A stretch of DNA of 41,748 nucleotides from Akkermansia muciniphila (GTDB lineage Bacteria; Verrucomicrobiota; Verrucomicrobiia; Limisphaerales; JADLHS01), in contig CAMCWI010000007.1 in the NCBI GenBank assembly GCA_945882065.1, forward strand, positions 1-41,748. Direction: 5' to 3'. Each line of letters begins with the position of its first letter. Positions within the stretch are counted from its first letter, which is position 1. Below the pieces are notes generated by a model. That model saw only the letters and a list, made by a program, of their open reading frames with translations, did not search any database and had not been told where the DNA came from. This document shows positions 23,681 to 32,205 of this stretch, piece after piece. The position numbers were made by a program, and so were the translations under genes.

Positions 23681-24696
23681 GCTGGCTGACGACCTTCGGG
23701 CCGGTGGAGGTGATCGAACAGTTGTTGCGCATCAAACGCGGCGGCGCGGAACTGCGTCCCTTCTGTCGGGAAGCACAGGTCAAACATCGCGGCTATTCGC
23801 TGCGGCTGCAACGTGTGCTGACGGATTTCGGCTCGGAAGTTTCTTTCGGAGCGGCGGTGAGCCGGGTGCGGGAACATTACGCCGTGGAAGTTCCGGTGGA
23901 AGCGGTACGTCAACACACCCTGCGCCACGGCAAAGCCATCACCACACTTGCCACGGCAGATGCGGCCCAGCCCGCCGCGCAGATCATCACCCAGATGGAC
24001 GGGAGCATGATCCCGGTCATGCAACCGGGCAGCGGAGCGGATGCGCGAAAGGGGCGCAGTTTGTTCTGGCGGGAAGTGCGTCTGTGTTGTGCGCGCCAGC
24101 ACGGGCAGACCACGGCGCAGTATGGAGCGACACTCGGCAGTGCAGAAACGGCGTCCTGGTTATGGCGAGCCACCGCGCAATCCGCCGGACTGGGAGACCA
24201 GACCCGCGTGCATGGCGTGGGCGATGGCGCACCGTGGATCGTGGACAAGTTCCAAGAAAACTTTGGCGCGCAAGGCGGCTACCTGCTGGACTTCTACCAC
24301 GTCAGCCAATACCTGGCCGCCGCGGCCGAGGTCATCAAGCCGAAGAACCCTAAAGGTTGGCGACAACGCCAGCAAGGACGCCTGTTGGAAAACAAAGTGA
24401 CGGCAGTGTTGCGCGCGTTGGAATCTCATCGGGAATCCGGAACTGCCGAGAACCAACCCGTCAACGCCGCCTATCAATACCTGCACAAACGGCGGGAACA
24501 TCTGGACTACGCCGGAGCGCGGCGAGCCAATCTGCCCATCGGATCAGGAGAAATCGAAAGCGGTCATCGTCACGTCATCCAACAACGCCTCAAACTGGCG
24601 GGTGCTTGGTGGAAGGAAACCCACGCCCAAGCCATGCTCAACCTGCGCGTCGCTCGCTCCAATAACCTCTGGAACTCCTACTGGTCAAAAAACTGA
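23677..24696 (+). CDS. ISKra4-family transposase, catalytic frame (OrfB, made as an OrfAB fusion)
   Basis: The frame is open from 23671 and would encode 339 residues after the slip (VSWLTTFGPVEVIEQLLRI onwards); GTG 23704 could give a separate start. It has the DDE features of ISKra4 transposases: QIITQMDGSMIPVM with the first Asp, GVGDGAPWIVDKF with the second, DFYHVSQYLAAAAE, and LPIGSGEIESGHRHVIQQRL with the Glu, then the conserved tail LKLAGAWWKETHAQAMLNLR. There is no internal stop, so the element may still move. Confidence 0.88.
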   Translation, partial: VSWLTTFGPVEVIEQLLRIKRGGAELRPFCREAQVKHRGYSLRLQRVLTDFGSEVSFGAAVSRVREHYAVEVPVEAVRQHTLRHGKAITTLATADAAQPAAQIITQMDGSMIPVMQPGSGADARKGRSLFWREVRLCCARQHGQTTAQYGATLGSAETASWLWRATAQSAGLGDQTRVHGVGDGAPWIVDKFQENFGAQGGYLLDFYHVSQYLAAAAEVIKPKNPKGWRQRQQGRLLENKVTAVLRALESHRESGTAENQPVNAAYQYLHKRREHLDYAGARRANLPIGSGEIESGHRHVIQQRLKLAGAWWKETHAQAMLNLRVARSNNLWNSYWSKN

Positions 24697-24717
24697 GCGG
24701 CACTTCCAGTCACACCC
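24695..24717 (-). repeat. Right terminal inverted repeat of the ISKra4-family element
   Basis: Perfect 23-bp reverse complement of 23288-23310. It overlaps the TGA stop of the transposase by two bases. Confidence 0.9.
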
Positions 24718-24785
24718 AAGCTTGCCTGTCCGGTTGCGTTTGCCTACCGTTCGGGGCGATTTACAACCTGATTAACATCTGAATT

Positions 24786-25685
24786 ATGAGCGTATTGATT
24801 GTTGGTTCGACGGCACTGGATTCCATCAAAACTCCGACGCAGGAAAACCCTAGGCTGCTTGGCGGCTCGGCGAGCCATGCGGCGGTGGCGGCAAGCTTCT
24901 TTGGGCCGGTGAAAATGGTTGGCGTTGTTGGTGAAGATTTCCCGAAGAAGTATGTGCAGCTTTACAAGAAGCACGGCATTGACCTCGCGGGGTTGCAGAT
25001 CAAGCCGGGCAAGACGTTTCATTGGTCGGGTGAATACGAAGTGAACATGAACAATCGCCGCACGCTGCTCACGGAGCTGGGCGTGTTCGAGACGTTCTCG
25101 CCGGAGTTGCCCAAGGCGTATCAATCATCACCGTTTGTGTTGCTGGCCAACATCGCGCCGGCACTTCAGGAGCACGTATTGAATCAGATGAAGCGTCCGA
25201 AGTTTGTCGTCGCGGACACGATGGATTTGTGGCTCAACATCGCGCTCGCGGATTTGGTGAAGTTGATCAAGCGCGTGGATGGCTTTGTATTGAACGACAG
25301 CGAGGCGCATCAGTTGACCGGGGAAGACAATGTTTTCACCGCGCTGAAGAAGATTCACAAGATGGGGCCGAAATACGTCATCATCAAAAAAGGTTCGCAC
25401 GGCTCGATTCTCTCCAGCCCGAAAGGTTTCTTCATCTGTCCGGCGTATCCGCTGCAATCAGTGGTTGATCCCACTGGCGCGGGCGATTCGTTCGTCGGCG
25501 GCATGATGGGTTATCTGGCGAGCGCGAAGGGTTCGATTGATGCAAACATCCGTCGCGCGATGATCCACGGCAGCGTGGTGGCGTCGTTCTGCTGTGAAGG
25601 GTTTGGCGTGAATCGCACCACGAAGGCCACGCGCGCCCATGTGAATCAGCGCGTGAAAGAGTTGGAGCAGATGACGAAATTTTAA
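24786..25685 (+). CDS. PfkB-family carbohydrate/nucleoside kinase
   Basis: This 299-residue ribokinase-fold kinase starts SVLIVGSTALDSIKTP and has the N-terminal GGSASHAAVAASFFG motif, GVVGEDFP, NDSEAHQLTGE, VIIKKGSHGS and the catalytic anion-hole signature VVDPTGAGDSFVGGMMGYLA with the base Asp. PfkB enzymes phosphorylate sugars, adenosine or related substrates with ATP. The protein has no further motif that fixes the substrate. It begins 69 bp after the IS. The next gene is 40 bp downstream on the same strand and may be cotranscribed. Confidence 0.88.
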   Translation: MSVLIVGSTALDSIKTPTQENPRLLGGSASHAAVAASFFGPVKMVGVVGEDFPKKYVQLYKKHGIDLAGLQIKPGKTFHWSGEYEVNMNNRRTLLTELGVFETFSPELPKAYQSSPFVLLANIAPALQEHVLNQMKRPKFVVADTMDLWLNIALADLVKLIKRVDGFVLNDSEAHQLTGEDNVFTALKKIHKMGPKYVIIKKGSHGSILSSPKGFFICPAYPLQSVVDPTGAGDSFVGGMMGYLASAKGSIDANIRRAMIHGSVVASFCCEGFGVNRTTKATRAHVNQRVKELEQMTKF

Positions 25686-25724
25686 GCCCGTTGCGTTGTC
25701 GCTGCTGTCACATACATTGACTCC

Positions 25725-26417
25725 ATGAATCTGCCTGATGAAGTGCCCGTGATGACGTTGCCGAATGCGACGTTGTTTCCGCAGGCGTTATTGCCGCTCT
25801 ACATCTTTGAGACGCGCTACCGGCAGATGTTGGCCGATGCACTGCATGGCAACCGCATGTTGTCCGTGGCGATGCGGAAACCAAATTCCGCCCGCGACAC
25901 ACCGGCGGAAATCGCAGGCGTGGGTTTGATCCGCGTGTCCGTGGCGCACAAAGACAACACGTCGCACCTGATCTTGCAGGGACTCACGCGCGTGAGGCTG
26001 GGCAAGGTGGTGAAGTATCGCCCGTATCGAGTGCAGCAGATCGAGCCGTTGCCGACGCCGCCGAGCAACGTGTTGAAGACTGATGCGTTGCTGGTGACTG
26101 TGCGTGAATTGCTCAAGGAACGTGTGCAACTTGGGATGCCGTTTCCGTTTCCATTCGTATCACAAGCCAAACCCGGCACGCCGGGACAGCCGCCTCCGGC
26201 GTTCTCGCCCAAAGAGGTGATCGGTTATCTCGATTCCATTTCTGATCCCGAACAGGCGGCGGACTTGGTCTCGTGCGCTGTGTTGGCGGGTGCGGAGGAT
26301 CGCCAGACGATTCTTGAAACACTCGATGTGGAAGCGCGCTTGCGTCGGCTCGCGCAATTTTTATTGCGGGACATCCAGACGCATCCAAAGCGGAAAAAGC
26401 GGAGTGGGCTGGGATGA
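25725..26417 (+). CDS. Lon N-terminal (substrate-binding) domain protein
   Basis: The 230-residue protein has only the LON N-domain, with no ATPase or protease part. It opens with PVMTLPNATLFPQALLPLYI and FETRYRQMLADAL, the usual start of the domain (PUA-like fold), followed by VGLIRV and LILQGLTRVRLGKVV. The second half is helical (ALLVTVRELLKERVQL; ADLVSCAVLAG). Stand-alone LON-domain proteins are widespread and their role is unclear; a chaperone-like or adaptor role is often proposed. The C-terminus is basic (HPKRKKRS). Confidence 0.85.
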   Translation: MNLPDEVPVMTLPNATLFPQALLPLYIFETRYRQMLADALHGNRMLSVAMRKPNSARDTPAEIAGVGLIRVSVAHKDNTSHLILQGLTRVRLGKVVKYRPYRVQQIEPLPTPPSNVLKTDALLVTVRELLKERVQLGMPFPFPFVSQAKPGTPGQPPPAFSPKEVIGYLDSISDPEQAADLVSCAVLAGAEDRQTILETLDVEARLRRLAQFLLRDIQTHPKRKKRSGLG

Positions 26418-26445
26418 GAATTCCCCGCATAATCCCGTTAACCCA

Positions 26446-26468
26446 CCCCTAACACCTCCGAGGAGGGG
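26446..26468. repeat. Small C/G-rich palindromic intergenic repeat
   Basis: CCCCT (26446-26450) pairs with AGGGG (26464-26468), and an inner CCTCC pairs with GGAGG. It follows the text TTAACCCACC, typical of dispersed intergenic palindromes in this group. It has no T tract, so a terminator function is doubtful. Confidence 0.4.
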
Positions 26469-26499
26469 CTGAATATTGCGCGAACGGGATGGCGGCGAT

Positions 26500-26698
26500 T
26501 CATTCCTTGGCATCAATCTGACAATACGTCGTCACTGCCATTCCGAGGCCGAAGCCTTTCTGCCGCGTCACCGCCTGATGCACGAGCGACGTCTGCACCT
26601 TGATTCTTGACGCGCGGCGACCTTGCGGATGATTCTCGTGGCCGTCCAAAGTTTCATCAGTTCCAAACCGACAGAACCAAACTGAAACAGAGCAAGCC
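26500..26698 (-). other. Open minus-strand stretch of doubtful coding value
   Basis: The minus strand is free of stops down to TCA 26500 and would read LDGHENHPQGRRASRIKVQT and onwards to YCQIDAKE. It overlaps the start of the broken BNR gene and I recognise no family. It could be the end of a decayed gene or chance. Confidence 0.2.
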
Positions 26699-27866
26699 AT
26701 GAGCAAAATACGATTACTGGTAGGCACAAAGAAGGGCGCATTCATCCTCACGGCGGATGGTACGCGCCAGAACTAGGAGATCACCGGGCCGCATTTCGCA
26801 GGCTGGGAAATATATCATCTCAAAGTTTCGCCCCTTGATCCGAATCACATTTTCGCCTCGCAGACGGGCAGTTGGTTCGGCCAGATCATCCAACGCTCCG
26901 ATGACGGCGGTAAAACATGGAATCCGCCCGGCACAAAGCTTGAAGACATCATGGGCGCGGACGGTTTCCCCAAAGGCAAGAGCAACGACTTCACTTACGA
27001 GGGTGAAGTGGGCACGCACAAATCTTACGACGGCTCACAGCATCCGTGGGAGTTCAAACGCATCTGGCACATCGAGCCGTCGCTCACGGATCCTGACACG
27101 GCGTTCGCGGGTGCGGAGGATGCGGCGTTGTTCAAGACGACGGATGGCGGCAAGACGTGGAAGGAACTTTCCAATTTGCGCGCAGCCAAGGGTCATCTGT
27201 GGCAACCCGGCGCGGGCGGCATGGGCCTTCACACAATCATCATTGATCCGAAGAACGCCCAGCGCATCTGCATCGTAATCTCGGTGGCGGGCGCGTTCCG
27301 CACGGACGACGGCGGCAAAACGTGGAAGCCGATCAATCGCGGATTGAAGTCGCAATACGAGCTGCCCGATCCCGATGCGGACGTGGGGCATTGCGTGCAT
27401 CGCATCGCGTTGCATCGCATCGCGGCCTGACGTGCCCTACATGCAGAAGCATTGGGACATCATGCGCAGCGACAACGCAGGCGACCAATGGAGCGAAGTG
27501 AGCGGGAATCTGCCGACAGATTTCAGTTTCCCGATTGATGTCCACGCGCACGAGCCGGAAACGATTTACGTCGTGCCGATCGCGAGCGATTCGTTGCACT
27601 ACCCGCCGGACGGGAAGTTGCGCGTGTATCGCAGCAAGACGGGCGGCAACGAATGGGAAGCGCTCACGAAAGGTCTGCCGCAAAAAGATTGTTACGTGAA
27701 CGTGCTGCGCGATGCGATGGCCGTGGATCAACTCGATCCGTGTGGCGTCTATTTCGGGACGACAGGCGGCTAGGTCTATTGCTCGCCAGATGGCGGAAGT
27801 TCGTGGAATACCATCACGCACAATCTGCCGGGCGTGTTGTCGGTGGAAGTGCAGACGCTCAAATGA
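26699..27866 (+). pseudogene. Broken BNR/sialidase-like repeat protein (WD40/YVTN/BNR type)
   Basis: The conceptual protein of about 388 residues starts MSKIRLLVGTKKGAFILTAD and carries repeated BNR/Asp-box motifs ([59 protein letters not shown]), as in beta-propeller glycosidase-like proteins. Three lesions break it. An amber codon at 26774-26776 replaces a probable Trp ([13 protein letters not shown]). A one-base insertion near 27412-27420, inside a CATCGCATCGCG microrepeat, shifts the frame before [14 protein letters not shown]. An amber at 27771-27773 replaces a probable Gln (GTTGG*VYCSPDGG). The last part ends VLSVEVQTLK at TGA 27864-27866. A MoaD/ThiS gene follows 90 bp downstream. Confidence 0.85.
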
Positions 27867-27956
27867 ACTCCGATGGCTGGATTGGTGGATGGTTGGATTA
27901 CTGGGAAAGCGTTCGCGCGCCGGTCATTCATCCATCAATCCATTAATCCAATCTCC

Positions 27957-28253
27957 ATGATCCGCGTCGTGCTGCCATTTCCTCTACGGAATCTCGCTCG
28001 CGTGGACGGCGGGGTGGAGCTGGAAATCTCCAGCCCCGTCACCGTGCGCGCAGTTTTGGATGCGCTCGAAGCGAAACATCCCGTGTTGCTCGGCACGATC
28101 CGCGATCACGGCACGCTAAAGCGGCGTCCGTTCATCCGCTTCTTCGCGTGTAAGGAAGATTTTTCACTCGGGTTGCCGGAGACTTTATTGCCAGACGAAG
28201 TTGTCAGCGGTGTAGAACCATTCCTGATAGTCGGCGCAATGGCGGGTGGTTAA
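27957..28253 (+). CDS. MoaD/ThiS-family ubiquitin-like sulfur carrier protein
   Basis: From ATG 27957 the product is 98 residues: [20 protein letters not shown], then a ubiquitin-like core ([20 protein letters not shown]) and the C-terminus [10 protein letters not shown]. The Gly-Gly end is the site that is adenylated and thiocarboxylated in MoaD and ThiS. No MoaE, ThiG, MoeB-type activating enzyme or cofactor gene is adjacent, so its pathway is open. An in-frame extension upstream starts in an AT-rich leader and is not used here. The upstream BNR gene of the probable same unit is broken, but this gene looks intact. Confidence 0.8.
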   Translation: MIRVVLPFPLRNLARVDGGVELEISSPVTVRAVLDALEAKHPVLLGTIRDHGTLKRRPFIRFFACKEDFSLGLPETLLPDEVVSGVEPFLIVGAMAGG

Positions 28254-28522
28254 TCTGGGTGCGATTTTGAAAAGGTCTGGCGCAGATGAAAACGGTGGCG
28301 GAGGCAGCGGGGAAGAATTAGTCCAAATTCCGAAGTGGATTTGCCCGCTGAACGAAGCATGGCCGTCCCCTGCCACAGCAACTTGGCATACGGTGCATCT
28401 AGAATTGTTGCGGCTTTGATTCGCGTGTGTTGCTGCGCCCGAGGGCGGGCGCACTCCGGGAAGGCATCCTGCAATGCCACGCTCTTTCAATTCCGGAGTT
28501 ATCTGGATCAGCCTTTTGCCGC
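28254..28522. other. Intergenic stretch, possibly a dispersed repeat
   Basis: No gene is supported. The minus strand (28250-28480) can be read as RAQQHTRIKAATILDAPYAK and LLWQGTAMLRSA. This text looks to me like a translated dispersed repeat of this bacterial group rather than a protein, a recollection I cannot check here. Confidence 0.25.
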
Positions 28523-30097
28523 TCACTTGACCTTCAACGTCACGTTGCGCCGATCGAGGGTGCTGCCTTCTTCGAGGGCGATGGCAGCGAGGGCGATGCT
28601 GTAGTCCGCCAGCGCGCGGATTTCTGCCGAACGTGCGGCGGTAAGTTTGCTTTGAAGATCAAGGACGATGAAGCTGGTGCTCTTGCCCTTATCGAGTTTC
28701 ATCTGCTCGGCTTTGAGCGCGTCTTCAGCGTAGAGAGCAGCTTGTCGCGTGGCCTCAGTGCGTTCGAGGCTGGTGCGTCCAGCAGCGACGGCATTCTCGA
28801 TCCTGATCAACGCCCGCTGCTCGGTCTGTTTGTAGCCCAATGCCTGTTGCTCGCGAGTCGTCTTGGCAATTCTGTAATTGTTTCGCGCCACCGTGTTGCC
28901 GAGCGGGATGCTCATCTCCACTCCGTAGGAGTAATAGGGATAGTCCGTGCGGCGAACTTGTGTGAACGCGGAACTGAACTCACGCCCTGCTCCAGCGTAT
29001 CCGGCATCACCCACGATGTCCAACGACGGGAGCTTCTGGTTGCGGGCGAGCTTTACGTTTTGATCCTGATTTTCCAATTCGATCCGGGCAATGATCAAGT
29101 CGGGTCGGGAGACTTCACCTTTGCGCCAGCTTTTACTGAGATCAAATTTTTGAGGCACGGCTTTCAACGTTTCTGTCGGCTGAATGGTCGCGTCAATCCA
29201 CTCGCTGTATTCGTCACTCAACAGATTTTTCAGGTCGCGATGTGCCGAGTCGCGTCTTGCGCGGGCGTCAAGGAGGTTGGCGCGGCTGGCTGCGGCTTGG
29301 GACTCCGCCTGCTTCTCGTCGAGCGGCGCGAGTGCGCCAAGTTCCACGCGGCGGCGATTATCCGCCACGAGTTGCTCCGCGAGTTGAAGGGCTTTTTCCT
29401 GAACCTTCACGTTTTCTTCCGCGAAGATGAAGTTGTAATAGGCCGACTCGACTTGTGTGATGGTGTCCATGATTTGTTGGCGCAGAAACATCTCGGAGGT
29501 CTTCAATCTGTTCTTGCTGATGTAAATGTTCAGGCGTGTCCCATCTATCCAGAAATCTTTCAGCAATGGTTGGCGCACCTGGAAGAATCCGGCGTCAGCA
29601 CTCGCTTCATCGAACGGATTGCGCGTCGAGAGAGTGGAATAGTTTGTTGTCACATACTCGAACGGGCTGCCCGCTACCGGGTACAACGTGTTGGTGACCG
29701 GCGGCAGAATCGGGCTGGAAAAATCCGTCGTCGTGCCGGGCGATGTGCCGTAACTATCGCTCATGCGCAGGCCGAGGCTGTAATTCATGCCCCACGGCAA
29801 CAGGCCACCGATCGCGCCACGAAAGCTGTCCGTTTCACTCTTAGTTCCGCCGGTGGATTCTTGATTGGCGTGAGTACCGGAGAGCGTGAGGGCAGGTTCG
29901 TAACTTCCGTAGTTGGCGCGCAGGCTGAACCCGGCGAGTTCGGGGTTCAATTGCTCGATCTGAATGTCGAGGTTGTGTTCGAGCGCGATCTTGATGCAAT
30001 CGTCGAGTGACAGCACGCGCACCGGGCCAGATTCGGCGCGAACCACCGCAGCCGAGGTCGCCAGCAAAAGAGTCAGAGCCAAAGTGAAGAGTCTCAT
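28523..30097 (-). CDS. TolC-family outer membrane efflux protein
   Basis: The 524-residue protein has a signal peptide (MRLFTLALTLLLATSAAVVR, cleavage near RAES) followed by the outer-membrane-efflux opening VLSLDDCIKIALEHNLDIQI. Two long helical halves follow, each with the Ala/Glu/Gln-rich pattern of TolC (DTITQVESAYYNFIFAEENV, LAEQLVADNRRRVELGALAP, LDEKQAESQAAASRANLLDA; later KQTEQRALIRIENAVAAGRT and LDKGKSTSFIVLDLQSKLTA), as well as EMSIPLGN. TolC trimers form the outer channel of tripartite pumps. The periplasmic adaptor and the inner-membrane pump are not in the window. Upstream on the same strand are a broken receiver gene and the NAD(P)HX repair gene, 96 bp and more away. Confidence 0.92.
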   Translation of the reverse strand: MRLFTLALTLLLATSAAVVRAESGPVRVLSLDDCIKIALEHNLDIQIEQLNPELAGFSLRANYGSYEPALTLSGTHANQESTGGTKSETDSFRGAIGGLLPWGMNYSLGLRMSDSYGTSPGTTTDFSSPILPPVTNTLYPVAGSPFEYVTTNYSTLSTRNPFDEASADAGFFQVRQPLLKDFWIDGTRLNIYISKNRLKTSEMFLRQQIMDTITQVESAYYNFIFAEENVKVQEKALQLAEQLVADNRRRVELGALAPLDEKQAESQAAASRANLLDARARRDSAHRDLKNLLSDEYSEWIDATIQPTETLKAVPQKFDLSKSWRKGEVSRPDLIIARIELENQDQNVKLARNQKLPSLDIVGDAGYAGAGREFSSAFTQVRRTDYPYYSYGVEMSIPLGNTVARNNYRIAKTTREQQALGYKQTEQRALIRIENAVAAGRTSLERTEATRQAALYAEDALKAEQMKLDKGKSTSFIVLDLQSKLTAARSAEIRALADYSIALAAIALEEGSTLDRRNVTLKVK

Positions 30098-30193
30098 CGT
30101 GACCAGAGTTTGTGTGAGCCGTGAGATTTCGTCAATCAGTCGAAAGTGATGACAAATGAAACTATTCGGCGATCACCTCACCAGCCGCGCGAT

Positions 30194-30561
30194 CTACTCA
30201 AGCAGTTTTTCCACCGCCACAGGTTTGCGAAGCACGGGTGCTTCCACCGTGTTGATGAAGGTTTGAAACCGCTCCTCGTCCGCCACACCCGTCACGAAGA
30301 TGAAGCGTAGCGCCAATGCAGGCTGCGCCCGCTCGACCGTCGCATAAAAAAGTCACCATCGAGTTCGGGTATTTGCAGATCGCAAATGATCACGTCGGTA
30401 TGCTGGCTGAGAACGTGTTTGAGCGCGGGCACGGGATGGTTGAAGACAGCAGACTCGTACCCGTGCAGCTTGAGAATCTCCTGAAAACACCACGACAGCT
30501 CCGGCTTATCGTCCACGATGACGATGTGTCGCGTGCGATGTGTGGGATTGTCAGTATCCAT
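30194..30561 (-). pseudogene. Receiver-domain response regulator with a homopolymer frameshift
   Basis: From ATG 30559-30561 the frame reads a receiver domain: HIVIVDDKPELSWCFQEIL with the acidic pocket, then DVIICDLQIPELDGDFF with the phospho-acceptor Asp. It then meets a run of six A on the plus strand (about 30345-30350). Past it, the correct sequence is in another frame: YATVERAQPALALRFIFVTG and VLRKPVAVEKLLE, with the conserved Thr and Lys, ending at TAG 30194-30196. A seventh A would restore a 122-residue protein. So this is a single-base deletion in the genome or a sequencing error. The gene sits 41 bp after nnr and before tolC on the same strand. Confidence 0.8.
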
Positions 30562-30602
30562 TCGCGAGCGGGCTTGTGGCAAAACCCTACATCGCACGCG
30601 CC

Positions 30603-32045
30603 TCAACTAGCAAGCCCGCCAAACGAAGCCAGGGTAGGGATATTCCCGATGTCCGCAGCGAGGTCTTCGATGGTCCAATTGCGTGTGTTCTTCTGCAACG
30701 TGTCCGCCGCCGCGCCGTGTTGCCAGGCGGCGTAGCGCAACGAGCGCGCCACGTCCGTTTGCATCTGCGGTTGAGCGATGAGTCCGGCGATGAATCCCGC
30801 CAGCACATCGCCGCTGCCGCCCTGCGCAAGGTGCGGATTGCCCGACGGGTTGATGAAAATTTCGCCCGTGCTGCGACCAATGAGGGTTTGGTGTCCCTTG
30901 AGAATCACCCAACAATTGCCGAAGTGTTTTGAGATTTCCCGGACGGCGTGCGGACGATTCTCCTGAATGCGTGGAACAGTCGTCTTCAACAAACGCGCAG
31001 CTTCACCCGGATGCGGCGTGATGATGCGGATGGATTTTTTCGGCGCATGATCCATCGGCAGCCAATCCAGCGCGCTCGCGTCCACGATCATTGGCAGCAC
31101 CGAGTCGCGCCAGAGTTTGCGCGCGGCGATGATGAGTTCTTCCGGTAGATCGCGTGCGGCAAGTCCAGGGCCGATGAGCAGCGCGGAAAAAACCCCAGGG
31201 AAATGCACGTCATGCGACCAGAGGTTGACCATCGCCGATTGCAATTGCATCGCCACCGGATAATAGACCGGCTCATGCGTGAAGAGCGTGACGATACCGG
31301 GATGCGCGCGTTGACTCGCGCGCGTGGCCAGCACCGCCGCGCCATGAAATCCCGTGCTGCCTGCAATGATGGCGAGGTGACCAAAGCTTCCCTTGTGGCT
31401 GGCCACGGGTCGCGTGGGCGGGAAGCCCCGAAAATCTTCCGGTAACGTCCAGTTCAACTCAGCCGAGTGAGGGCATGGGATCAAACCTATATCGGGCGCG
31501 ACTTCGAGTCGCCCCACGAACATGCTGGCAGAGTCGTGCAACAAACCCCGCTTGGGCGCACCGAGGGTCAGCGTCACCTGCGCTTCAATCCCCGCACCGC
31601 GCGTTTGACCCGTATCCGCGTCCAGACCAGAAGGGACATCTACGGCGAGGATGGGAACGCGCGCGGCGTTGACGCGCGAGATGAATTTCACCCATGCTTC
31701 ATTGAGCACGCGGTTCAATCCGATGCCGAACAAGCCGTCCACGATCAGCGCAGGTGTGCGAGACAATGCAGTTTCGAGTGAGGCGAATTGTTCTTCAGGC
31801 GACGTGACATCCAGGAGTTCAACACGGCGATGCGAAAAGAATTCTCGCGCCGCGCGGACATCGTCGCCGTTGTGACCCTTGCCAGCGAGCAAGAGGATGA
31901 AATCGTCAGTGCGAGTAAGTTGGGATGCGCGGCGCGCGACGAGTTGACCGACGCGGCGGATGACATCGGATTGTTTGAGCCCCGCCGCCCACGAAGCATT
32001 TTCCCACTCACGCATCTGTGCGGTCTGGATGACAGGCAACGGCAT
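30603..32045 (-). CDS. nnr: Bifunctional NAD(P)H-hydrate epimerase / ADP- or ATP-dependent dehydratase
   Basis: This 480-residue YjeF-type protein repairs hydrated NADH and NADPH. The N-terminal epimerase domain (about 1-215) has MREWENASWAAGL, LLLAGKGHNGDDVRAARE, LIVDGLFGIGLNR and VDVPSGLDADTG. The C-terminal dehydratase, of ribokinase fold (about 225-470), has HKGSFGHLAIIAGSTGFHGA, LLIGPGLAARD, ITPHPGEAARLL, VILKGHQTLIG and the signature NPHLAQGGSGDVLAGFIAGL with the catalytic Asp. The length and domain order match the usual bacterial fusion. ATG is at 32043-32045. The receiver gene follows after 41 bp. Confidence 0.95.
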   Translation of the reverse strand: MPLPVIQTAQMREWENASWAAGLKQSDVIRRVGQLVARRASQLTRTDDFILLLAGKGHNGDDVRAAREFFSHRRVELLDVTSPEEQFASLETALSRTPALIVDGLFGIGLNRVLNEAWVKFISRVNAARVPILAVDVPSGLDADTGQTRGAGIEAQVTLTLGAPKRGLLHDSASMFVGRLEVAPDIGLIPCPHSAELNWTLPEDFRGFPPTRPVASHKGSFGHLAIIAGSTGFHGAAVLATRASQRAHPGIVTLFTHEPVYYPVAMQLQSAMVNLWSHDVHFPGVFSALLIGPGLAARDLPEELIIAARKLWRDSVLPMIVDASALDWLPMDHAPKKSIRIITPHPGEAARLLKTTVPRIQENRPHAVREISKHFGNCWVILKGHQTLIGRSTGEIFINPSGNPHLAQGGSGDVLAGFIAGLIAQPQMQTDVARSLRYAAWQHGAAADTLQKNTRNWTIEDLAADIGNIPTLASFGGLAS

Positions 32046-32164
32046 GGCGACAGGCTACGCAACCGTGTCTGCGGAGAAAGGAGAATTTGCGTTACGCAGT
32101 CGGATTGGAAACTTAGCTCGCCGGATTGTCCTCGTACTCGCTCTCGTTGGGTTTTTGAGGAGGA

Positions 32165-32196
32165 TTTTTCGTGTCTTTCGTGTCTTTCGTGGTTAA
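32165..32196. repeat. Dispersed intergenic repeat with CGTGTCTTT tandem units
   Basis: The 9-base unit CGTGTCTTT occurs twice in tandem (32170-32187), followed by CGTGGTTAA. Its reverse reading, AACCACGAAAGACACGAAAG and so on, is a repeat I recognise from intergenic DNA of Planctomycetota and Verrucomicrobiota. It lies just upstream of the MTA phosphorylase start and may overlap its promoter. Confidence 0.55.
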
Positions 32197-32205
32197 ACAA
32201 ATCCC

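Larger units (their letters stand above)
23288..24717 (+). mobile_element. ISKra4-family insertion sequence, apparently intact
   Basis: The element is about 1430 bp, bounded by perfect 23-bp inverted repeats (23288-23310 and 24695-24717; outer bases GGGTGTGACTGG). It contains two overlapping reading frames joined by a -1 frameshift site. The right repeat overlaps the stop codon of the second frame. The flanks (GAACAAAAG on the left, AAGCTTGCC on the right) show no obvious target duplication. It lies between the divergently oriented ppaC and pfkB-like genes and breaks neither. Confidence 0.85.

Noticed and set aside
234-27773. Possible recoding of TAG as Gln or Trp, because ambers replace Gln at 234 and 27771 and Trp at 26774
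   Set aside because: Intact genes here end in TAG (for example at 5681, 18549 and 19068), and the affected genes also contain frameshifts, so they are simply decayed.
28427-30010. Plus-strand 527-codon open frame opposite tolC
   Set aside because: It is antisense to a clear TolC protein with signal peptide and family motifs; the plus reading has no recognisable domain.
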